In this document: positions 35,746-48,040 of the stretch, one piece after another
How the letters are laid out: each line of letters opens with the position of its first letter
How positions within the stretch are numbered: position 1 is the stretch's first letter
From: Takakia lepidozioides
Taxonomy: Eukaryota; Streptophyta; Takakiopsida; Takakiales; Takakiaceae
Length of the DNA: 64,000 bases
Reading direction: 5' to 3'
Assembly: GCA_030704615.1 (NCBI GenBank)
Contig: CM060731.1
Span: forward strand, 45,198,001 to 45,262,000
Position numbers and translations under genes: made by a program
The notes under the pieces: model-generated
Told to the model about the DNA's origin: nothing
The model's input: only the letters and a program-made list of their open reading frames with translations
Database searches by the model: none

Positions 35746-38700
35746 TTAGTAGGGTTTGCCCGCGGCCCGCCCTCTTGAGTTCAATATTTTTCACCTAAAC
35801 GCCCTTCCTCGGATGTAGCCCGGCCTGGCACGTTGGATTTTTGCCATGTGGCGGACTTAGACGGGCATTTCCGTTTTTTGTAATATAAGAAGGGCCGTCC
35901 AGGCCTTGCCAACTAAGGCAGATTTCCTGTCTGTAATGAAATGGAAAGGCAAATATCCTTCCTAAAAGTAGGGCACCCGGTTGATTTCCGCTTCGGCCAT
36001 TTTTTCCCTAGGATCCATTTCCTGAGGTTTCATATTTCATTCGGAAATTCTGGAATTCAGTCGGCTAGCATGTAACTGGCTGCTGGTTTGCCCCCTTGGT
36101 TGGTTATACTTACTCGGATCCGCTACATTGAGATACACCGATCATTCCAGAGTTGAGTACAAAGGCTTGATGTGGGTGCGTGTATCTACGTATCTACCTG
36201 TGGGTTGTTCGTATCCGACCCAGTTGAGCGGCATTTTACATTCTTGCAGCTCTCGGACACACTAAGCCAACGGTGGAAGATCATTCGAGCTTTGAGTAAA
36301 AATTTGACTGTATCCACTTTTTGGTTCAGGCGGGGGGCGTGCTATGTGGTCCATAGTCCATACGGCATGACTACGATCCATACTAAAGTCTTTACACTAC
36401 CGGGAGACGCTAAACCAACTGCGGAAAGATCCTTCCGGCTTTGAGTATATCCACAATACGTTTCACAATGTTCCAACTGTAGACAATACAGTGGAGACTA
36501 TGAGAGTCTATGTTGGACTAATCTACATTGCAGTTAATAGACAATCAGGACATACCTATACTATGTATTCATGCCTACCCAACCAGGATTGTGGGTGATC
36601 AAGACCTCAAAAAAGCAGAGGAGGATTGGTGACTCGTGAGACTTATCGGCGGTGCGAAATTAGAGCAATGTGGTGAGATGGGGGGTCACCGATGAGCGTG
36701 AGATGGGGTCAATGAAGGAAGTCGGTGCTGAGTCGGTGCTCACTGATATCCAGGTAGGTGGGGCCCCGCCCCTCCAGAAGTCTATGAAGTCACAAGCGGT
36801 GGAGCCAAGTGTGCCAGCAATGGAGCCGCCTAGCAGCTTCCACAAGGGGGCACACTAGCCAAGACACGCCTTAAGTATATAGTAATGATATGGCTTTCCA
36901 GTCTTTTATATTAATTGGGAATGCAGCAGCCCAATTGGGAAGACATTCTTTGTCACTTTTCCTTATTCGCCAATAGAGCATTTTGCTGTGCACCACGTTT
37001 GAGAGGATCAAAGTCTTGCTCAACCCTGGTGTGACGTAGCAACCGGTTGCAGTAGGCTTATGAACCAGTTTGTATTTGACCCTACAATAATGGCCGCACA
37101 CAGTCTGTGGATTACAGCGCTGGGGTGCGGCAAGCACCCTGGGAAAAGCCCACAGCTTAGAGAACGATTGACCGATTGAACCCCTACAGTACTCTCGTAT
37201 GTTTGTGAGAAGCCAATAACTTCCATTGTATGCAGGCAGTACTCACCACGACAGAGAAGACTGCAAGTAACGTGCAGGCAAATCCCCTGGCGATGGCGAT
37301 GCTTGCGCTGCTCAATTTGACCTGCATCTATTGTCATTCGGTTACTTCCGATGACGATCACGTATTTTGGCAGCGGATCTATAGAAGCTCTCTAGAGAAT
37401 CAAACCATGCTTACTTAATCCACTGCAGCCTAACTCCCGATGATCAGTACTCCCTGTTGGAAAGGAGATTCGTAAGACAGATGCTCGACCTGGGCAGTGA
37501 TTAGGATAAGTCCATCCTCCAATACCGCAGTGTGAAAAGGACATTTCTGACCTTGTTGAAGCATTTAATAGGGGGCTGGGCCTGCTATTCTGAGCAGCTC
37601 ACTACGGAAAACAATACTTTAAAAAAAAACCAAAAAAACAATAGGACGTGAAGCGTGCGACATTCGCCGGATCCAGGCGAAAGTCAAATCCTTCCCACGC
37701 TTGTAACCTACTGTATACCCGAATGGAGTTACATTCCCACCCAGTGTCACCCCTCAGTTCCATGTCACTCTTGAAGGGGGTGGGGATCATTTGACATGCC
37801 AGCAAGGGGCATAACGTCCTGTCAGCAAAGATTGCACGTGTGAGTCTTTTTATTTCTTATTTGATTTTTATTTTCTGTAAGTATGATGACTCTGTGCCAG
37901 ATGGTTCCTTGCAAATCTCAGGATTACTATTATCTCATACTACTCTAGTTGAATGAAATAATCCTATTCTGAGAAGGTTCTGAAGGGAATAACTATATTA
38001 TATGCTCTTCCGATATTACCCCCACAAAACATTTCAGTATATTACCCTAAATTGGGAAACAAACTTTGGAGCAAGCTATTTATACATCAACGCGTCTGAA
38101 AAGAGCTTTTTCCCAACCAGTTGGACATTAACTTACTCACGTTGGGGGGTCTGTGGAAAACCATGGCATGTCCTGATAAGGAACCTTTCAAACCATGAAA
38201 ACCAAAAACAAAACTGTAACTATGCCTTGTGGCCTTTAGGGGTTGTTGTATTTGTCCTCCCACGTTGTTTCTGTATAGGGGAAGTCACTGGCCCCAGATA
38301 CTTCCGCCTTTTGAGGTTTGCGAACGAGGGCGTAGCCTGAGTGAGCAAAACCAAGAAAGGCAGAAGTACCGAGGAGGAATGGTGACTTCCCCTGCGTAAA
38401 GGTTTTCTATCTTTTCTAGGAGGAAAAAAACAAGAAGCAAAGAAATAGAAAGACAAAGAAAATAAAAGAAATGGGCCCAGGAATAAAGTTTCCAGTGCTC
38501 TATAAATAAATAAAAATAAAAATACAGGGAATTTCCTGTAAGATCCCGCCTCGGGAAATTCTGCTCCAGAAGATCACTAAAAACACAAAGGAAAAAAGCT
38601 GGAAATTCCTTACCTACCGTCTACCTGGTTAGGTTGCTCCATCTGCTATTTCTTATCTACTCTGCAAATCTTAAGTAGGCATGTCAACTGATACAAAATT

Positions 38701-39260
38701 TCTAGTCCCTCCTCCACTAAATGGGCCTCAGGTCATTTCATCAATTTAAATATATTTACTTTAATAAACCTATTAAACTTCCTGTTCTTATCATTGTTGT
38801 CTTTTTGCAGGTATAGATAAGATTTGATTTTCTTAAAAAAGATAAGATCTAGCTATATATTGTTAAACACAATTTGGGATGCTCTTCAAAGAAAAAAAGA
38901 AAAAGAGAAAACCAATACTACTTCTTTATGTTGGTTGATGTTTAAGCTGTTCATTCATATTGTTAACTCCCCACGTGTAACACTTATCCAGGTTTGGCCA
39001 CCGTACATACTACATACATAGATTCCTTGATCATGGAGCAAAACAAAATCAACATATTACATGTTCTCAAAACAAAATTATAATTATATATATATATATA
39101 TCTGTGTGTGTGTGTGTGTTTGGTTAACAGGGGAATATTTCCTTTACTTACATGTATTTGGAATACTGAAAATATTAATATATTATACATTTCCCGAATA
39201 TGTATGTTTTTTTCCCTCCTATCCATAAAATAAACGAGGTCATTTTTTCATCACTTAAGC
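35746..39260. other. Long stretch without recognised genes
   Basis: Both strands were read and no domain was recognised. An imperfect hairpin of about 115 bp lies at 38278-38392, with ends GGGGAAGTCAC and its complement. From 38.4 kb the DNA is AT rich. A (TA)n(TG)n microsatellite is at about 39087-39121. Confidence 0.4.
38278..38392. repeat. Imperfect inverted repeat, foldback
   Basis: The left arm (GGGGAAGTCACTGGCCCC and on to CTTCCGCCTTTT) pairs imperfectly with the right arm (reverse complement GGGGAAGTCACCATTCCTCC and on to CTTCTGCCTTTC). The loop is about 40 bp. It could be a very small MITE remnant; no target duplication was defined. Confidence 0.55.
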
Positions 39261-39262
39261 AG

Positions 39263-39420
39263 GTACCCCCAGTTGGTTGGGTATTTGTCCCTTGCCTCTG
39301 CAGAACCTGGGTGATCCTGGGTTCAATCATTCAACATGTGCTTTCAACCCGTCCATTGGCCCCTCGATGGGCTGTGTGTTGAGCAGTAGGCTCTGTAACT
39401 TCACTGGACGTTAAACAAAC
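39263..39420 (+). mobile_element. Possible tRNA-derived SINE
   Basis: A weak A box (CCCCAGTTGGTTGG) and B box (GGGTTCAATCATTC) are followed by a body ending CGTTAAACAAACATT, an ending seen in several SINE families. Box matches are imperfect, so this is a tentative call. Confidence 0.45.
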
Positions 39421-40003
39421 ATTACTCTACTTATCATGGGCCAATTGGGGAAGGCTGCCTTTGAGTTTTATCAAAAAACCAAAAATGAATAAAAAAGGAG
39501 TTCTCCTCCTTCTTCAGAACAGGTGAAAAGGGTGGCACCGCCAAGTGCGCATATAATAAGGATAGGGTGCGAGGTGGCAAAGGGTGAAGTGGCAAACAAG
39601 AGCCTGCGCAGCAGCAGTGCGGCCCCGCACGCTATATGCATTCAATGCCTGCCATCACTCCGCACTTCTGATCTTCCCCTCTTTCCTGCTGCAAGGAGCT
39701 ATACCGGAGCCCGTGAGGTGGTGTGAATTGTTCCACTGTTATGCTGTACATTTCTCGGAAGTAGGAGTCGGCGTGTGAGTGTATTGTGTTGGCGTCGGTG
39801 GCTTGCTGGTCTGGAGAGCTATAGGAGAGACCAGCGGATGTGAGGCGTTAGTTTAGGTCAAAAGCTCGTCTTGTTTGGTGAGAGAGTCCTTGTGTGTGCT
39901 TTTGACAGTTGTCTCCGTGACGTAGTGATAGTTGAGATCAGTTGAGATCTTTACAACAAGCTTGCATTTGTGTGAACGGGTGGAAGCGCGCAGTGTAGTC
40001 ACG

Positions 40004-40492
40004 ATGGGAAACACGGCAATTAGCAGAAACAAGGGGGACAGTGAGGGTGTGACAGTGCTGCAAGCAGATGGGAAAGTTCTTACAGTCTATCACACGATTC
40101 GCGTGGCGGATTTGATGATAGGCTTCCCCAACCATTTTGTTTGCCACTCAAATTCCCTGGTTCTTCTGCAACAGGGCAAGATTTTACCGCTTCACACTGT
40201 CTTAACTCCAGGGGAGATCTACTTCCTTCTTCCTCTGCCAGGTCGTCAGGCAATGTATGAGGCCTCTTCAGACGACACTGAGACTTCTTCCTTGTTACAC
40301 GTAGAGACTCCACCTCGGTCCTCGCAAATTAGTGGGAGCATGAAGTTCGTCATTTCCAAAGAGCAGTTTGCAAAGATCATTGAAGGCTCCTCTAGCACAA
40401 ACAGACCGAACGCGCAGAACACTCCATCAGCCAAGAGACCGATGATGTGGCAACCAGGACTCGCAAGCATTGCGGAAGTGACCGCTAAATGA
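40004..40492 (+). CDS. PADRE (DUF4228)-type protein
   Basis: A single-exon CDS of 162 aa. It begins MGNTAISRNKGD, a possible N-myristoylation start. The N-terminal domain has VLQADGKVLTVYHTIRVADL, GFPNHFVC, GKILPL and GEIYFLLPL, which is the spacing of plant DUF4228/PADRE proteins. Members are linked to pathogen and abiotic stress responses, but biochemical activity is unknown. The C-terminal half (from about residue 90) is Ser/Thr/Pro rich and likely disordered. Start chosen: the only ATG giving the MGN motif; the frame is also open upstream. An untranslated-region intron may follow (donor GTAATC at 40525, acceptor CAG near 40821). Confidence 0.85.
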   Translation: MGNTAISRNKGDSEGVTVLQADGKVLTVYHTIRVADLMIGFPNHFVCHSNSLVLLQQGKILPLHTVLTPGEIYFLLPLPGRQAMYEASSDDTETSSLLHVETPPRSSQISGSMKFVISKEQFAKIIEGSSSTNRPNAQNTPSAKRPMMWQPGLASIAEVTAK

Positions 40493-43400
40493 GTACACCG
40501 GCTGAGATTCTCGAGCAGCAAAAGGTAATCGTTGCGCTCTTCATGGAGTCCTGGTCATGCCTTTCGTTTCGGTAATTTATGTCCAGTGTCTTCCTTTAAA
40601 GTACGCTACTGTGCTAGGCATTTGCAGCTTGGATGAATGTGAAGCCTTTCCTGAGGGGTTTAATTACCTTCCTGCTGTTTTCTTGGCCATCGATACCGGT
40701 ACCTTCTTCTACGTCCGTATATGCTTGAGTTGTCAGCAGAGAGTCTTTTAGTCTTAATGCCTCGCTGCACTTTGAACATGAAATATTTGTCTGAGATGGT
40801 TGTTGTTTTCTTGTTTGCAGAAATTATTTCCGGGAGGGAGATATTTGAGGAGCAAATGTTAGGTATCAACTGTGGACGTTATTTGACCTCGCGCCATTCT
40901 CTGGCGAGCCCTTTTCGGCATTGGTGTGTTAGATATGGAACGTGTACAGCTGTACAACCTGTGCGGCATACATAGAGTGAGATACACAGTCTAGTCATGT
41001 GCAGAACAAGATCATAGGTTTCAAGCACTGCTACCGAAGTTTAGAACTCCCACATACGATTGGGATACTTGAAAGAAACCACCAGAAACCTTTTACTAAA
41101 CAGGATGGGCAAGGTGTTATGTATCATAGAGCGTAACGGAAACTTGTGCAATCTCAGACAGTAGCTTTGCAATAGATTGTCAACCGGGGTGTTCAAGAAA
41201 ACATGCTGCAACCGTACACACGGAATGTGTTCATACTGCTCCAGGTTGTAATCAGAAGCTCGTCTATATTTAATGGAACATCAACTTTCAAATAATAGAT
41301 GTTCAAACTCCTGAGTCCTGTAGATGCTGTGGTGCAGAAAGACATTGAGACGTGATTATTGTTATTGATGTTTTGATTTGGTGGTTGAGGTATGCCATCC
41401 CTTCAAACTGGTTGGGAGTTCGTTGTTTTTCCACTGTCTGTGTCCAGGGGTTCTTTATGTTGTGAGTTCTGCCTGAATTGCTCTCTAATTGGGAGTTTGC
41501 CAGTCTGAATCGATGGCATCAAACTTTGCAAGTTTGTAGCATTCAATTGAATTGTGATCACCATTATGATGGTGATGCAAATGGTGATCATTGCTTTCTT
41601 CACTCACCATTAGAATAATTTTATCTGTTCACCTTATGATTGGGGCTGGGTAGTGATAACTTTGGGCCTCCGCCCTGGAATAACCTCTCTATCTACCTGC
41701 CATCTTTGCTTGTTGTATCATATAAGAGACTCGTGAGAAGTGGAAGCGACAAGTTTCTGCATCGATCCTTTTGTCATGTCTTAGAAACTTGAGATGGGAA
41801 TATGACATGTAGCTGGGGGCTACAGTGTTGTGAATACTGTACAAGAAAACATGAAGTTGTACAACTAAGACATTCATTGTATTTATTGATACTGTCTACA
41901 TCTGCCAGCTAGTTCTACTATTTCACAGTGCGTCTAAAAACCATCAGCTACTTGTACATCTAGATGGTGTCATAAATCGTGCGCACTTATCTCTCAATTG
42001 ATAAACAGCATAACGAGTATTGATACGAACCATTCTTTATGGACCATGTGGGAATCTAGGGACGGAAGCATGCATAATGAATCGTGTCCATGACTTGGAG
42101 AATCTGGTTGGAAGTTTACTGTACCTAGACGCAGTACTCAGAATAATGGAAGCTATCTCCGGGTATCATGACACCCGACGTTGTGCTGTCAAATTGAAGA
42201 TACAGATTCAGATGTTTTTCATGAGAAAAATATCCATATTAACGCATCCGGTTAAGCAAAAAGGAGGAGAACACGAGGGGAAATACTAACTACAGTCTTC
42301 GAAACTGTGGCGAGACTATTCCCAGTAACCAGCGGCTTCGAGCCCCGGTTACTTGACATAACCAGCTGTAGGGAATGGCCAGCCTTTCCGGTTACTTGCG
42401 AGGTTACGAAGGGTTTAGACCAATTCAGCCATGCGGTACCTGGTTGCAGGTAGGTCTTGCATAAGTTCCAAGGTTTCAGGATTTTTCTTCATATTTTTTT
42501 AGGTTGTGGCAGCTCAGTGTCGAGGAGGAAGAGCCCAAACTCAGTTGAGTTTCTTTATGATTTTAGTCCTACAGTGTTGGCTCATTCTTTAGCGGAGTTT
42601 TTCTACGACGTTCAGAACTGTGATGGTACTCCTATGTCTGCCATGAAATTGTTCTTGATGTACAACACTTTTGATGTACTCTTGAGGATTCATGGTCTTT
42701 TTCTTTTTTTTCTTTTTTTTTTGGTGGTGTTTGGAAACACCAGTAAGCCATGGAGGCATGACAGGAGGCACCCCAAGCCCGAAGGCAGAGAGACAGATGA
42801 CAGGGAGCTGACCGCAGGCCAGTACTCGAGTGGCTTACCACCAGGCCACAGCCCTATTGTGTGTCTTTCTTCAACGTGAGAACCGATTCTCGTTTCGACA
42901 TGGTCAGGATAGCTATTATTCTTGCTCGGAGGGGATATTAGTTTTCACCGTTAAGCATTGTTGGCAGAGTGTCCAATCCTAAACCTCTTTCACAAAATCA
43001 AATTCCAACACGCAGTGTGTCTAGTGGTTTTAGTATTGTGAAAGTGGTTCACTATTGGACATTCTAGCTATCTGTGTAGTGTTTGCGAAGGATTTGTGTA
43101 GTTTTTGAGTGTTTTTCAATTTAATTAAGTCAATTTCATTGAAGTTTTGCATTCTATTTTTGGTACGATCGGAAAATTTTATTTTGCACTATTGATGATG
43201 ATAGGGACTTGGCGAACAAGATCTTCAAGACTGAAGAATGAGAAAGTAGTATCTGCATTGGAGAATGCTTTACTAGAGAGATCTAGCTTCGAGCTGTTGT
43301 CGCCATCTCAACGGACTCATGACACTCTGTTGAGTAATCCAGAGTGAAGAAGAAGCGTTGAATCAGAAAGAGGGTTAGCAGAGTGTTATGTAGTGGTTGT

Positions 43401-43589
43401 CCATTCAAAGCCAGTTCGTCAGAATAGTGATCATACTCCCATCTATAAAGCAATGGCTGAGGATCACGTATTGATTGATACGTCCAGCGTTGCTCACAAT
43501 CCATAGATTACTCGGTTTGAGGCTCATTCTATGGTAGAAACTGTCATTCATGCGATAGCAGAGACATCTATCTTCTATATACATCGATT
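40493..43589. other. 3' region of PADRE gene and intergenic DNA
   Basis: No further coding domain was found. Near 42340-42410 the phrase CCGGTTACTTG occurs twice. A T-rich run is at 42700-42722. Open stretches here carry no recognisable domain. Confidence 0.4.
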
Positions 43590-46500
43590 TTTAAAATGTC
43601 TTCGGCTCCCTAGACCATGCCAGATCACTTGCTATCATGCTTGATCTTGGGTACCCCACCGATGCCGTCCAACTAATAGGAAACATCTACACAAACAGCA
43701 CTACTGAATACTTTGGCACATACTATGGCTCCACCCCGCCTATCCCCATCCTTTGTGGAACTATCCAGGGTGACACTTTAAGCCCCTACCTATTCATTAT
43801 CTTCCTAGAACCCCTACTTCGATGGCTAGCTTGAGGCAAGCTTGGCTATCACTACAAAACCTCCTCAAGTGTCATCTCAGCTGCAGCATATGCAGACGAC
43901 CTAGCCATCCTGGCACATAAACCACAACACCTCAACCGACAAGTTAATAAACTACTCAGATTCAACCTATGGTCAGGCATGGAACTCAGCTTACACAAGT
44001 GCACCATCACAGCCGCCACACATCATAGTCGGCTCACCAAAACTGCCATAGCCTCACATTGTAAACTCTATGTACACTACTAAAACACACATTTCCCCTT
44101 CCTAGGACCAGACGAGCCATACACTTACTTAGGCATACAACTCGTTCCCTCCCTTACTTGACATATCCAAAAAGAATCTACATCATCCAAACTCACTACC
44201 AAAAGTATTGTTCTGCTCAAATCCCCAATTGCCATACGACCAAAACTATCAATCAGTACTACAAACACAAATTCAATACTCGTTCCACGCCGCACCCTTC
44301 TCCTTATCAAACATCAAAAAACTTGATAAAAGTATTATCCAGCTAACAAAACGTGTATGTGGTCTACCAACTAGCACCCCCAATGCCCTCACACAACTAT
44401 CTACGGACCACTACGGCATTGGTTCGAGCTCATTAATCATCTCATATGCTCGCACATTAGGCACCCAATTAAAAAAAGCACTCAACGATCCTGGGCGTCT
44501 AGGTATCATTTATCAGGGACTTCTCAAATACCCTGCATCTAAATACAATGGCATTTACTCATTATCATCCCTGCACCTAAAAGCCTGCCTACACTCCTCC
44601 ACTGCACACACACTACTCATCCTCCGCCAAATGAAAATTAGCATACAAACTGATCTACCTGATTATCCTAACACCTCATCACCCTTAGAACGCGCATGGC
44701 TTACAAGCCCTTCTCTACCACGATTTGACATGTCTTATCCCAAACAAAAAGTCCTCATCCTCACATATTTCAAAGAACGACACATCACCACCCTAATCTT
44801 CGTACCCTCTTCTGTCATCCCTCGACCGCCTGCACTCTACAATGTGACCTCCCATGCCTCTACTATCCGCATATGGCTCAAGACCTGCTCCCCCAGTACC
44901 GTTCTACCCCTACTACTCAAACACTCAAAACGGTATATGCCACCAATACCCATACAGACATAGAATCTGATTTCCCCTCTTAAGTAACTAACACACAACA
45001 CCCTGAACCTATCCGCCACTTACATATGTCATCCAATCCCTCACCTACAATGCAAGGATCCCACACCCCCCTGACCACCGCACCATCCCCCCCATCCTCA
45101 CCACAATATGACGACAATAACAATGCTCATCATTGAAGCTATACTAGGAGTTAAAACCCAAACGTCCATTGCATCCTTTGGAGCCACCTGCATTGATACA
45201 TACTATCACTGTCAATGGGCTGAGTACTTTTCCACAGACAATACATGACAGATAGAATACGACCTCTTTGGCCTACATGACGATTGCGACCCCGAACACA
45301 ATCTTGCCCTCCTCACCACCTTTCATAAACAAACCAATACCAACTATCTAACACATATGCACCAACAACACACCACTCCCGCCCAACCTACAGATAACAA
45401 ATATATACACCAACCACTCTATGCCCCCAACGTGCACATCTGCATAACTGAATGTAATCCTGACAAAGATATCAAGCATGATCAACCATGGGCCCCCGCC
45501 TTTCCAACATTTACGCTCAACAATGCCGCTTCATTGGCCTCATCCCCAATACAAGACTAACGTGGCTCTGGAAGAAATACTCTACTACTACCTCATCCCC
45601 ACAATCGCTACAACCCCCGAAACAAGACTTTGCTACCGAATTATATTGGTTGGTTGATCGCTACCTCAAAGACACCCCCCCCCCCCAAGAAACTGCGGTC
45701 CCTCATTAAATTGGAAACGGCATGTGCGCACCATACTATACCCCAAGATATTCTCTCCTTACTTATCAACACATTCCAGCTTACTCACTCATATTACTCC
45801 AACTCACTGACATGCCCTATGGCATTGCCCACATTCTCTAGTCCGCACCACAGAGACTGTATCTTTGGAGCCACTGGTACTGCCACCCAGTACACCTGGG
45901 AAGGCCGGGGCCTTGCCCACCCTCTACCTGGTTCTCCTTCTCACGAAGCTCTTCAATGAGCAAAACTTGTTGCGCACTCCTCTCCTATTGCATCCACAAT
46001 CCTCATCCTCACACAACAAAACACTCATAATATCTCTCACCTTCTTCTACAACTCCCAGAAGGGATTAATCTACTCGTCACAATTGACCCAAACCAGCTT
46101 AAGTATATTCACACCCCTCCTCTTCCCAAATATCTCAAACGGAAGGAACCCACCCTAACCCTGATTCTACACATCCAAAACCCCCGGCATACAACCATAC
46201 CGCCATCTTTCTTTTCTCAACTCGAACAATTGATCACCATCACTCATAAAATAAAGGCCACCATCCATTATCCAACCATCCTCTCCCACACCCATACACC
46301 CACGACATTGTCCCGAATCAAAACCAATAAAGCTTGGAACATTGCGACACCACGCCCTTCCCAGGTCGCGCCATCAACACCTCTACCCCCAATCCCTGCA
46401 ATATATCAACAAAACACCATCCCCAAATATCCACTGGCCAATTCACATTACACTGACGGATCCCTCACCAAACCTAATGCAGGATATAGAATCTATCACG

Positions 46501-48040
46501 CTAGCACCAGTCAAGGCGTTGCCCTCAGGCTCCCTGGCCCTGCCACCATCCTCCGGGCTGAACTCATGGCCATCTATGACGCCCTTTCTCTACTTGACAC
46601 CTTCCCTCCCCCACACTACATCTTCACCGACAGCCTTACTTCACTATTCCTCATTCGCAACCACATCTCCCACCCCTTTGCCCATCATCATCACCCCAAC
46701 CTCATTGCCGCTATTTTCCAGAGGGCCATCTCCCTAGGCCACCCAGTCCATATACTCAAAGTCCGTTCGCATACTGGCATCCATGGTAATGAAGAAGCAG
46801 ACCTACTCGCCCAACTCGGCGCCTCCCAACCCATAGTTGAACCCTCGAACGACCTTATTCACATCGCCCACTCCCATCCCTTCTGGTTCATACACCCCGT
46901 TCCGGACCCCCCTGCACCCAGACCAGTCCGAAACCTCCTGACCACTCTGACCAGATAAGCAAATAAACAAGCGGCAACCTCCATCAGCCATACCAAAGTA
47001 CACATCCAAAAATAGACTCAATCCAATGTACTCCACCATAAACTCTCCAATCATTTCTGGCTAACCAAAGCCACCACCAACGCACAAATCCGACAAACAC
47101 TCAAATTCCGATATGCCCAATACATGGGCCACCAGTGCAAACACATCTTCTGGTCACATCTGTTCCCATCCCCATACTACCCGTTATGTGCAACTACCCA
47201 CCAAGCTCGTAACACTTGGCCACATTCTCCTCAGCCAATGCACACACCCGGTTATACATGGCTTGCATATCACGCGTCATAACCAGGCAGTCTGGCACCT
47301 CCACAAGCTCTTTCTAAAATGTACTGAAACCCGTTGGTTCTCGCTCATGAATGCAGGCACCTACCAGGGACGGCCACCCGACCACACAGTACCACCGTGG
47401 CTACTACCATGCATATGTACCCGATCACCATGCTCATGCCCCGCTCGACTTTGCCCAGACATACTCCTCGTCCAAGGACTACCTGTCAACACTTTACCCC
47501 CCCCCACCTCACCATCCCTACAACTCACCATCCATTTCATTGAATTCACATTTTGCCATGATCGTTATTCAAACGATTCAATCTTAGAAAAAATGTCAAA
47601 AATATGTCTCGCTTATCCTTGCACTCCGAAGGCGTGGCTGGAAAACCGGCCCGTTAACTGTCATCACAACCGGCACACGAGGTGACATTCATAACGCCAG
47701 TATCACGGACATACACGATAACTTCCAAATTCCCATTCTTCCCATCCACAAATGTTTCAAAGAAATCCATCTCACGGCACTCCGTTCACTAACAGTTATT
47801 ATCACCAACAAACGCCAACTGGAATCCGGCACTTCAAACGCACCTTAGGTCCCCCATGATACCCCTGGGTACCTAGGGGTACCCTTGCCCCCTCTATTCT
47901 TAGCGGTCACCTGATGTCCCCTTGGACATTTTTTTGTTATAGGGCCCACCCCCGAAAAGGGGCAGTAGTCGTAAGGTGAAGTGGCTCCTAGTTACGCCGG
48001 CCTCAACCGGAGTCTTCTTTCTTTCTCTCTCGCTGTTCGA
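43590..48040 (+). mobile_element. LINE with RNase H, 5'-truncated and decayed
   Basis: A non-LTR retrotransposon reading plus. Reverse transcriptase is visible from FGSLDHARSLAIMLDLGYP, through GTIQGDTLSPYLFIIFLEPL, to AYADDLAIL (43600-43930). Then comes a long connector (44208-44963) and an RNase H domain in 46230-46958: HYTDGS, RAELMAIYDAL, FTDSL and KVRSHTGIHGNEEAD. A Cys/His region (47113-47300) and a C-terminal block (47540-47850: IEFTFCHDRY, LEKMSKI, HNASI, KCFKEI, TNKRQLES) follow. The 3' end is a pyrimidine tail after CGGAGTCTTCT near 48010. The 5' part before the RT catalytic core is missing, and many stops and frame changes break the frame, so it is a dead copy. Confidence 0.85.
46230..46958 (+). 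pseudogene. LINE RNase H domain segment
   Basis: The best-preserved open part of the LINE (242 codons). RNase H type I residues are readable: Asp in YTDGS, Glu in RAELMAIYDAL, Asp in IFTDSL, and the final Asp in GNEEADLLAQLGA with the preceding His in VRSHTG. The remainder of the polyprotein lies in other frames. Confidence 0.8.
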
